A DNA stretch of 13,878 nt from contig MU646782.1 in NCBI GenBank assembly GCA_026770585.1, positions 301,869 to 315,746 on the forward strand, written 5' to 3'. The DNA comes from Baffinella frigidus (taxonomy: Eukaryota > Cryptophyceae > Cryptomonadales > Baffinellaceae). This document shows, in pieces, positions 1-10,100 of the stretch. The position numbers and the translations under genes are program-made. The notes below the pieces were generated by a model, which was given only the letters and a program-made list of their open reading frames with translations, did no database searches and was not told where the DNA came from. Within the stretch, counting starts at the first letter, position 1; every line of letters begins with the position of its first letter.

Positions 1-102
1 AACGGCGTGGACGAAGGTCGGGATAAGGAGGGCGAGCGTCATGTCCAGCATCGACTTGGTCGGATCGAACACCACCACCGGCATCGGGAGAAGAGTCGAC
101 AC
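1..102 (-). CDS. Transporter exon E6, runs off the left edge
   Basis: Acceptor GATGAAG ending at 103, then 34 codons in phase 0: VSTLLPMPVVVFDPTKSMLD and MTLALLIPTFVHAV. This follows NFIPTVGGV in family members, where a short periplasmic/cytosolic stretch precedes another helix ending before the GNxxxP region. The window ends in frame before that region, so the last exon(s) are outside. A 5' copy lies at 312-245 and further fragments at 721-683 and 731-758. Confidence 0.88.
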   Translation of the reverse strand, partial: MSTLLPMPVVVFDPTKSMLDMTLALLIPTFVHAV

Positions 103-3100
103 CTTCATCCGGAAACACGTTCAATTTCAAAGAAAACGGCCCATCAAACCGGATCCTGGCCCTAATTAACTTTACTTAGGGCCCTAATTAAGCTTCGTCC
201 AACTCCTATGAACAAATAGGGAATTATTTTGTTGTAAATTAGACAGCGTCATGTCCAGCATCGACTTCGTAGGATCGAAGACCACCACCGGCATCGGGAG
301 AAGAGTCGACACCTGTCACCAGCCCTCACAGCCTGAGCAAATCGTCGGATTTTGAGGTCACGTATTTCCATTGAAGGCCGCCGGATTCCGGCGTCCGTGG
401 AGCCATTTTGCCTTGAAAATGGAAAATGGAAAATCGTCGATTTGCTCAGCCCGTGAGGGTTGGTGGTGGAAGAAACCCAAAACAACGCACGCCCCCCGGT
501 CAACCACACAGTGGGCTTCGAGGGTTTCGTTGGGGCCGGAATTCCGGGTGTTACGTGATCAAGTTGCGCCAAAAAAATCCTTCAAGTTGATTTTCTACAG
601 ACAAGATGACATTTGATGAAAGGTTCGTAGTCCCCCGTGTGGATGGGAACCAGGCGCTGATCCACGCACTCTCTCTGCGTCACTCAAAAACACCACCACC
701 ATCGGGAGGAGAGTCGACACCCTGGTGGCAGGTGTCGACTCTTCTTTTGATACCGGTGGTGTAGTCTCGAGAATAACCTGTTTGTTGAGATCTGTCAACT
801 TAAGACGACGGTGGTGTTGAGTGACACAGAGCGTGCGTGGATCGGCCTACCGTAGGGTCCTAGGGGGGGGGATGAGCGAGGTAGCTCATCCCCCCCCCTT
901 TCACCTAAGGGATACTGAGCTACCTCGCTCATCCCCCCCCCTAGGACCCTACGCTGCGCCTCGGTCCCATTTGACCGGGGGGCGTCCGTCGCACCACCAG
1001 CCCTCCGAGGTTGGCTGACTGGTTGAGTGACTGATTACCTGACTGGCTTCCTGCCATCCTGCCTTCCAGGTGCTGCTGTCAGCAATCACCGGCCTCATCG
1101 TCGGGGTCGATTGCCCAGGAAACACGCCAAAAGGCTTTGGAACCATTTTTTGGCCCGTCGGGTCCCCACGCTGGGTGCATCGCGAGGGGCCCCTTCTGCC
1201 ACTCCTCCTGCCCATAGAGGCTCCTTCCACTCCTCCTGCCCATAGAGGCTCCTTCCACGGGTGAAACGTTGCGGCCGTCCGTCGCACCACCAGCCCTCCG
1301 AGGCTGCTCAAACAGCGCTCTGCAACTATTTTTCAAAAGTTGATCGCCGGCACAAAATGTGCCAAGTTAAGTCGCAGAGACCCCAGATCTGGGGTCTCTT
1401 CAAGGTGAAGGGAAAATGTCCCAGACCACTGTTTGAGCATCCTCGGAGGGCTAGTGGTGGTAGACCCAAGGGCGGGGCGAAGCACGCGCTGGCAGTTACA
1501 CGGGTGTGCCTCGCAGGGTGGGGCGGCAGGCGGGGGGGGGGGGGGGGGGTCCACTCGGTGGGCTGTGAGGGTTTCGTTGACCCCGGATTCCGGGGTGTTA
1601 CGTGACCAATTTGAATTAGGAAAATCCTTGAATTAATTGTCTTCAGGTAAGTTGACTTTTGATGAAAAGTTCGTAGTCCACCGTGTGGAGTGTGGGTAGG
1701 ACGTGAACGCCGACTCCGACTGTGGGAGGAGAACTCCGGACGACGGGGGATGAATCACGAAACCACAGGTGGTGTTGAGCTATGTTGGAGAAATCAAAAC
1801 CTCAAGGACCGCAACCACTTTAGACGTGGTGGTGGTCAATCAAAAGTCAACTCAATGGCAGAATCCTTCAAAACGAAGGATTCTGCCAAAAGTTGACGGT
1901 GCGGCCATTGGAAGTTGACAGTTGACTCTTGCGATTGCCTCCCGTCAGGTCTAGCGTGGGGAGGGGGATGGGGAGGTACCACGCCGCCCACGGTGGGGAT
2001 GAAGTTGAGAAGGAAGGCGAGCAGGCCGAAGACCAGGGCAAGATCGACGCGGAGGAGGAGGAGGGAGACCCCGACGATGAGGCCGGTGATTGCTGACAGC
2101 AGCACCTGGAAGGCAGGCAGTCACTTAGTCACTCGCTGGAAGGCAGTCAGGAGGGACGGAAGGAAGGAAGGGAGGAAGGGAGGAAGGAAGGAAGACAGCC
2201 ACTCAGTCACTCAGCCACTCCCTCACTCCCTCACTTCCTCACTTGGTCACTCAGCCACTCCCTCACTGAGTCACTCAGTCACTCAGTGAGGCCGAAGACG
2301 AGGGCGAGGCCCACGCGGAGGAGGAGGAGTGAGACCCCGACGATGAGGCCGGTGATTGCTGAGAGCAGCACCTGTCATCCAGGATGGCAGGAAGCCAGTC
2401 AGGTAATCAGTCACTCAGCCAGTCAGCCAGTCAGCCAGTCAGCCAGTCAGCCAGTCAGCCAGTTAGACAGTCAACCAGTCAGGCAGCCAGCCAGACGCGG
2501 AGGAGGAGGAGCGAGACCCCGCCGATCAGGCCGGTGATTGCTGAGAGCAGCACCTGTCATCCAGGATGGCAGTAAGCAAGTGAGTAAGTAAGTCAGTCAG
2601 TCAGTCAGGCAGGCAGGCAATCAGTCACTCAACCAGTCAGCCAGTTGGCCAGTTGGCCAGCGAGCCAGTGAGCCAGTGAGCCAGTTAGAAAGACGCGGAG
2701 GAAGGGGAGAGAGACCCCGACGATCAGGCCGGTGATTGCTGACAGCAGCACCTGGAGGGCAGGAAGGAAGTCAGGAAGGAAGGAAGGTAGGCAGTCAGCC
2801 AGTCACTCTGTCCCTCCCTCCCTGAGTCCCTGAGTCCCTCAGTCAGTCCCTCAGTCCATCAGTCCCTCAGTCCCTCCCTCCCTGAGTCACTCACGCACTC
2901 ACTCACAGCAAGTCATTCAGTCACTCAGTCACTCAGTCACTCAGTCACTCAGTCACTCAGTCACTTCCTCCCTCCCTCCCTCCCTCCCTCCCTCCCTCCC
3001 TCTCTCCCTCCCTCCCTCACAGCAAGTCACTCACTCAGCCACTCACGCATGCACAAGCAACCCCCACAAACGCATCAGGAGGGACTGAGGCGAGTGTCTC

Positions 3101-4097
3101 CCCATCGAGAATGAGCCGCGGTCAAGACACCCACCAGACTGGGTGCGTCCAGGGCGTGACTATCCATGCGAACAGATTCTTAAGTTAATTATTGGATTAT
3201 TGCCCAGGAAACACGCCAAAAGTCAGCATTTGATCACGTTTCCGTACGGACATCCGTACGGAAACGTGATCATTTCCCCACAAAGTTTAAAATGCCCTTT
3301 TATTCTGTTCGCATGGACAGCCTCGTGTGGTTCAGGGCGTGACTTCGGGGGGATGGCCTAGCCCTGCCTCACTTTTTTTCTGGCGCGTCCTTGAAAGGAT
3401 TTAAGCGCAGAAATCCAGTACAGCAGGGCGAATAGAAAGCCTTCAGGACGAGCAAGAATAAAACGCAGACAGCTCTAGATATATCCAGGAAAACCTTTTT
3501 TCTTTCGTTTCCTAGCAAAGAAAATAACTACACCAACGATTTGATTTTACTAGCAAGAACGAATTCTGTAGTAATTTTCGTTGCCAGGAACTGTGAGGAA
3601 AAATAGGTTTCCCCCGGTAAGGACATGGACCGGGGCTCATCAAAAGACTCTTCGGCTGACTGCAGAGGGCCACGCAAGGCCCTTCGAGGGCTATCCGGTG
3701 TGTGTTCTTGGAGCCGTTGACGAAACCTTGGAGCCGTTTTGAATTGATGGGTGGGTTGCAACCTTGAAGCCGCAACATTGATAGGGTAACGGCCTGAAAA
3801 TGGGGCAGTTAGGCCTACGGCATTGCCTAGGACCTCCTACCGTAGGCCGAGACTTTTTGGTCCCTAGGATCCCTCGGCCTACGGTAGGAGGTCCTAGGCA
3901 ATACCGTATGCCTAACTACCCCATTTTCAGGCCGTTGGCCTATGAACATCGGCAGGGATGGGTGGCTGGTTACTGTAGAACGAACACAATTTATTGTGAA
4001 TGCTCCGATTGTTTGAGAGTACTGACCTTGAAGGCGATGTCGGAGGGGAGGGAGAGAGCGAGAGAGAGAGCGAGAGAGAGAGAGAGCGCGCGAGAGC

Positions 4098-4130
<33 letters not shown>

Positions 4131-7100
4131 CGAGAGAGAGAGAGAGAGAGCGAGCGAGAGAGAGAGAGAGTTAGTACCTTGAAGCCGATGTAGCGTTTGA
4201 CCTGAACATCAATCTCGGCCATCACGCTCCCGCCCCGCCTGTCTTCTGGCGCGTACCTGCAATGACAAATCTTACCAAATGGTAGCAAGGGTAAATCTTG
4301 CTAAACGGTACTTAGGCCCGTGATCTCTTAGGCCCATGGCACCTACTCCCGAACCACCCTTTCCTCTTCAGAGCAAATCTTACCAAATGGTAGCAAGGGA
4401 AAATCTTACCAAGTGGTGCTGAGGCACAAAATATCTCATGCCCATGGTCCCGAATCAGCCACCCACTCTTCTTCAGCCACCTGCCTCGTTCCGAACCAAC
4501 CAAATACTCCCCTGCAGGACTCCCCCGTACCACCTTCCTCAGGCGCGTGGCTAGTACCGCACCCGCCACCCACCCACTCGATGCAGGACTGGCAGACAAC
4601 AACCTGCTCCCGAACCACCCACTCTAATAGCGACGCAACCTATAAATAGTTTTGTAAAGCAACTCGTTCTGGTACAAATTATAAAATAAGGCCCATTTGA
4701 AACTAAAAAAGGCCCTAATTCCTTTTTAAACGAGGTCTTGTTTTGTAATTTGTACCAGGAACGAGTTACTTTACAAAACTAATTATAGGTTGCGTCGCTA
4801 TGAAGTCCTCTTCAGGACTCATCCGCACCACCCTCGGTGCGGATGAGTCAGAATGCGGGATGGCTCAGTCCTGCATCGACCCGCCACCCGCCAACTCGAT
4901 GCAGGACTGACAGACAACAACCTGCTCCCGAACCACCCACGCCTCTGCAGGACTCCTCCGCACCCTACGCTAGACCTGAGGGTGGTCAATCGCAAAAGTC
5001 AACTCTCCAGTGCTGCGAGGTCAACTTTTGGAAGAAAACACGGGTTTCCGTGTTTTCTGCAATTGAGTTGACTTTTGATTGCCCCCGGTCACGTCTAAAG
5101 TAGACCCTCTTCAGGCGCGTGGCTACCACCGCACCCGCCACCCGCCCACTCGATGCAGGACTGAGCCATCCCCCATTCTGGGGCAAGCCCTTTACACCCC
5201 TTCCGTCGGGTAAAGGAGGAGGAAAGGGCTACCCGAGGAGAAGTTAGACAGTGAAAAGGAGTATCAAGAAGCCGTTGGAGATCTCCTCGAGCGCGGCGCT
5301 CAGCGCCCGGACCGCCCCGATTTCCTCTACCCTCTCCCACCCTCCGCGCGCGCGCGCTCTCTCTCTCTCCCACTCTCTCTCTCTCTCCCTCTCCCTCCCT
5401 CTCCCTCCCTCTCTCTCTGTCTGGGGCCGGGTACCCGAGGAGAAGGAAGACAGTGAAGAGCAGCATCAGGAAGCCGTTGGAGATCTCCTCGAGCGCTCCC
5501 ACCCTCCGCGCGCGCTCTCTCTCTCTCTCTCCCCCCCCTCTATCTCTCTCTCGCCCTCCCTCTCTCTCTCTCTCTCTCTCTCCCTCCCTCCCTCCCTCTA
5601 TCTCTCTCTCTCTCTCTCTGGGGCCGGGTACCCGAGGAGAAGGTACACAGTGAAGAGCAGCATCAGGAAGCCGTTGGAGATCTCCTCGAGGGCGGCGCTC
5701 AGCGCCCGGACCACCACTTCTGAGAGAAACCCCGAATGGTCCAGCACCTGCACCGACCAATGGGGAAAGCGAGGTTTGGTAAATTGACAAACGTCTGCGG
5801 GAATTGATCGGGTCTGAACTGAGGGTCACGAGTAGGCGCTCAGAGCACGGACCACAACTTCTGACAAGTTCAGGTGCTGGACCATTCGGGGTTGCCCCGC
5901 TCTCTCTTTCTCTCTCTCTCTCTCCTACCCTGTCTCTCTCTCTCTCTCTCTCCCTCCCTCCCTCTCTCTCTCCAACCCCGAATGGACCAGCACCTGGCCG
6001 GGGGGAAAGGTGAGGTTTAGTAAATTGACCAACACCGCTGTACGCTAGGAGGAGAGGCGGGGCGAGACGTGAGGCTCCAGTGGCTATACGTCTGCGCCAA
6101 TTGATCGGGTCCGAACTTAGGGTGAATTCACGAATTTTACAGTGAACTCGAGCGCGGCGAGCCCCGAATGGTCCAGCACCTGCCACGCCAGATTGCAGGT
6201 GGGTGTTGAATTTTTTGAAACACATCTGATGGGGTTCTTTGCCTTTTGAAAACCACTGTCTTGAGGAGAAATTGACTTTTGGCAACACCTTCCAAGAATC
6301 TGGCGTGGTGCCCGGGGGGAAAGGTGAGGGTTAGTAAATTGACAAACGAATGACCCAGCAACTGCAAACGAAGCACACACCACTTTCATCGCGGTGAGTA
6401 TTTATGATAAATACGCAAAGGCAACGAAATTTAAAACACAAATCGATCATACTAGTAGTTATTGAAATATTTGTGTAGTAATTTTCGTTGCCTTGACGTA
6501 TTTATCATAAATACTCGTCCGGATGAACTTCTGTCAACAACAACAAACGTCCCAGCACCTGCAAACGAAGCAGAGTTGTGTGAAGAAAAAAAATCAGATA
6601 TGGTAATTCAACGCAATTTCAGGGATGGTAATTCATCACACACTACTGAATCGTCCAATCACCAACCAGGACACTGCCTCGCGTGTCTCTGCCAGAACCA
6701 GCCGCCAGGCCGCGTCGAAAGACGCTGCTGCAAGCCACCACCCACCCTACACCCTACACCCTACACCCTACACCCTACACCCCACACCCTACACCCTACA
6801 CAAGGGGAGTGCGGCCACAAGGAGGGCCAGCCGCCTCCGGGACGCGCCCAGAGAAGATGCTGGCGCCTACCACCCACCAGATGATTGAAGAGAGACACCA
6901 ACCTTGTGCGTGCAACTGACTCCGGGTGATGCAACTTCATAGGGTAACGGCCTGAAAATGGGGTAGTTAGGCATACGGCATTGCCTAGGACCTCCTACCG
7001 TAGGCCGAGGGATCCTAGGACCAAAAAGTCTCGGCCTACGGTAGGAGGTCCTAGGCAATGCCGTAGGCCTAACTACCCCATTTTCAGGAAATTACCCTAT

Positions 7101-10100
7101 TAAACTGTTTCGCAACCGCTGGAGCAGGGGTGGGTAGTGGGATCCAGCGCCGCGCCCCCCCTGTGCGTGCAGCTGAGGCTCTCTACGTTGCGTTGGAGCG
7201 CTATCAGCGGCGTTCACGCATGGTGGCTTGGACGCAACTGGTTTGCAAAGGGGGGGGTGCGGCGCTGGATCCGCCGGGGTCGGGCATGGAATGCTGCGGA
7301 GAGAGCGCGCGGGAAGCAGGGTGTGGAGAGAGCGGGAGGCACAGGTGTAGGGTGTAGGGTGTAGGGTGTAGGGTGTAGGGTGTAGGGTATGGTGTAGGGT
7401 GTAGGGTGTAGGGTGTTTAGGGTGTGGGGTGTAGTGTGTAGAGGGTATAGAGTGTGGGGTGTAGGGTGTAGAGGGTGTAGAGGGTGTAGATGGTGTAGGG
7501 TGTAGGGTGAAGGGTGTAGGTTGTAGGTTGTAGGGTGTAGGGTGTAGGGTGTAGAGGGTGTAGAGGGTCTAGAGGGTGTAGGATGTAGGATGTAGGTTGT
7601 AGGGTGTAGGGTGTAGGGTGCAGAAGGTGTAGGGTGAAGAGGGTGTAGGGTGTAGAGTGAAGAGGGTGTAGGGTGTAGGGTGTAGGGTGCAGAGGGTGTA
7701 GGGTGCAGAGTGTAGGGAATAGGGTGTAGGGTGTAGAGGGTGTAGAGGGTGTAGAGGGTGTATGGTGTATGGTGTATGGTTTATGGGGTATGGTGTATGG
7801 TGTATGGTGTAGGGTGTTGAGGGTGTAGAGGGTGTAGGGTGTAGGGTGTAGGGTGTAGAGGGTGTAGAGGGTGCAGGGTGTAGGGTGTAGGGTGTAGGGT
7901 GTAGGGTGTGGAGGGTGCAGGGTGTAGGGTGTAGAGGGTGTTCTCTCTCTCTCTTGCTCTCTCTCAGGGTGTAGGGTGTAGTCGGGTCACCTTCTCAGCA
8001 ATGACCTGATTCGACACATCGATCATAGCACCCCACCGCAGGACCCACCCGACCATGGCTTGTAAGGTGTAGGGTGTAGGGTGTAGGGTCTAGGGTCTAG
8101 AGGGTGTTCCCTCTCTCTCTCAGGGTGTAGGGTGTAGGGTGTAGGGTCTAGAGGGTGTTCCCTCTCTCTCTCAGGGTATAGGGTGTCGACCTTCTCAGCG
8201 ATGTCCTGATTCGACACATCGATCATGGCGCCCCACCGCAAAATCCACCCGACCATGGCCTTCATGCGCGTCGTGTACTTCTCCGAGTGGGATGCCAGAT
8301 CGTTGATCGAGGAGATGATCACGACTATGATCGCCGAGATCACGAGGATCGCGCCCATCAGCCTGCACCCGCGCCAGGCCAGTCAACGCCGAAACATTTC
8401 TTCTGTGTTGCAGCAAGATGTAATTGGAAAAGGGGGCAGTTTCGGGCCCCTTGATTAAGTCCTAAAGTCAACTTTCTGGGGATTTTGGCCGAGATCATTT
8501 TGGCCGAGATCAGGACCGCGCCCATGAGCCTGTTGCCACCCTCGGAGTCAACAAATGTCAGGAATGCCATGAGCCTGCACCCGCGCCGTGCCAGGCTAGT
8601 CAAGCAGTGGGTAAAGCGGCGGTACCGCCAATACACCGTACACCATACACCATACACCCTCTACACCCTCTACACCCTCTACACCCTACACCCTACACCC
8701 TACACTCTACCTCAAGCTTGCACACGCGCCAGACCAGTCAACGCCGAAACAATTTTATGTGGTGCAGCAAGATTGCCCGCGAGCACGCCGTGCCAGCAAC
8801 CACCCTTGAAAAAAACAGATCAGCCCTCCAGCCAGGCACTTCTGAAACAGCGGCAATTGCCAAGGCGAACTCCGCAGCCTCCTTGCAAGGTTAACTCACA
8901 CAATGTATTCATTAATTGGCTTTAGAAAGCCAACTCCCTCACAAAATCGTCAACTTTATCTTTTAATTGGTAATAGTAAACAATAAGTTGACGACTTCGT
9001 GGGGGAGTTGACTTTCTAAATCCAATTAATCAATACATTGTGTGGGACAAACGTCCTCCTCCTCGCATTGCTCTCGGACCACTAACCCTCACGGCTGGGG
9101 CAAATCGACGATTTTCGATTTCCCGATTTCAAGGGGGATTGGAGCCGTTGAAGTCGGATTCCGACTTCACTCCCGAAGGAATCGGAGATCAAACATCTCA
9201 GAGAAGATTCACCTTGCATACATGTCTTTTGGGGAGAGGGCGGTTCGGGACAACGACCCAAAATCGGTCGGGTGAAACGCCTTGTTTCACCCGACCGATT
9301 TTGGGTCGTTCTCCCGAACCGCCCTCTGGGACCACGCCAGAGTCTTGGAAAGGGTTCGCCAAAAGTCAATTCCTCCTGAAGGCAGTGGTGTTCAAAAGTC
9401 AACGAAAGTATCCAGATTCGTTCCAAAAAAATCAACCCCTTCCTGCACTCTGGCGTGGGAGGGGGACGTACGCGATAATGACGACCCAAAACCGGTAGGG
9501 TGAAACGCCTTAGAGCGTTTGCGGTAATTGTTGTCCGTTTTGGACGTACGGTTTCCCGGTTTTCCGGTTTTGAAAAGGGACTTATAGCACGTGACAAGCA
9601 TTTTAAACGGTACCCAGAGGCGCAATTCTGGTACTATTTAAAATCCTTGTCACGTCCTATAAGTCCCTTTCAAAACCGGGAAACCGGGAAACCGTACGTC
9701 CAAAACGGACAACAATTACCGCAAACGCTCTATTTGACCCGACCGATTTTGGGTCGTTCTCCCGAACCGCCCTCTGCCACCAACCCTCACGGGGGGACCA
9801 AATCCACGATTTTCGACCTTTTGTGCTAAGCAGTTTAAAACTCCCATTTGTGGGTGAATGGGACTTTTAAGATGATCTTGTGTAGGACAGACCCCCCGAA
9901 CAAGGGGGGTTGCAAGGGCAAAATGGCTCCAATAAATTCGTTGATGTGGTCTCACCGTGAGGGTTGGTGGTGGGAGGGGGATCATGCAAAAAGCTTTCGC
10001 CAGCGAACCCCTTATTCGGACGCGACTCCGTACAAAATTTATAATGAAAAACAATTTAGGATTTTAAAAGTCCTGAAATTGCTTGTAAAACTGTTTTAGA

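Larger units (their letters stand above)
657..847. mobile_element. Inverted-repeat element carrying pieces of exon E6 (Pack-MITE-like)
   Basis: Left arm 657-700 (CTGATCCACGCACTCTCTCT GCGTCACTC..) and right arm 807-847 (GAGTGACACAGAGCGTGCGT GGATCGG) are imperfect inverted repeats. Between them lie two opposed fragments of the host gene's E6 including its acceptor. Confidence 0.55.
2110..3050. repeat. Tetranucleotide repeat field around the E5 copies
   Basis: Long runs of CAGT/CAGCCAGT, CACTCAGT, GGAAGGAA and CCTCCCTC motifs, interrupted only by the three partial E5 copies. The longest uniform runs are CACTCAGT at 2925-2965 and CCTC at 2966-3018. This is probably where replication slippage or unequal exchange multiplied the exon fragments. 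Confidence 0.9.
4490..5170. repeat. Interrupted minisatellite, GATGCAGGACTG units
   Basis: A unit containing GGCGCGTGGCTA, CCGCACCCGCCACCC, ACTCGATGCAGGACTG and ACAACAACCTGCTCCCGAAC CACCCAC occurs at about 4530-4625, 4865-4942 and 5112-5168. Two MITEs (4627-4801, 4971-5097) interrupt it. A hairpin GACTCATCCGCACC-ACCCTC-GGTGCGGATGAGTC lies at 4817-4850. Confidence 0.7.
5740..6350. repeat. Tandem repeat of an intron unit upstream of E3
   Basis: CCCGAATGG-CCAGCACCTG, GGGGAAAG-GAGG-TTAGTAAATTGAC-AAC and AATTGATCGGGTC-GAACT recur in order (5730-5830, 5975-6120, 6165-6350). The unit includes the E3 acceptor region, so the E3 fragments D and E come from this duplication. Confidence 0.75.

Noticed and set aside
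2110-3050. CRISPR-like array
   Set aside because: The repeats are short, contiguous tetranucleotides without regular unique spacers, and the larger repeated pieces are exon stubs of the host gene.
4000-4182. Open frames of Arg-Glu and Ser-Leu repeats across the GA tract
   Set aside because: They are translations of a simple (GA)n repeat and lack any other protein-like sequence.
5095-6288. A 397-codon open frame on the minus strand
   Set aside because: It runs through three E3 copies, their introns and GA tracts; the length comes from the purine-rich repeat having no stops. Only the E3 pieces inside it are real coding sequence.
6137-6389. Open frames in 6137-6389 and 9282-9503 with similar translations (QKSI..P, PKKSTP/SKNSTP)
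   Set aside because: The likeness comes from the two copies of the CCACGCCAGA element. There is no preference for silent changes and the frames break at the element ends.
7130-7364. Two overlapping plus-strand open frames of 75 codons
   Set aside because: They lie in a GC-rich inverted repeat, end in the TGTAGGG array, and neither frame resembles a protein.
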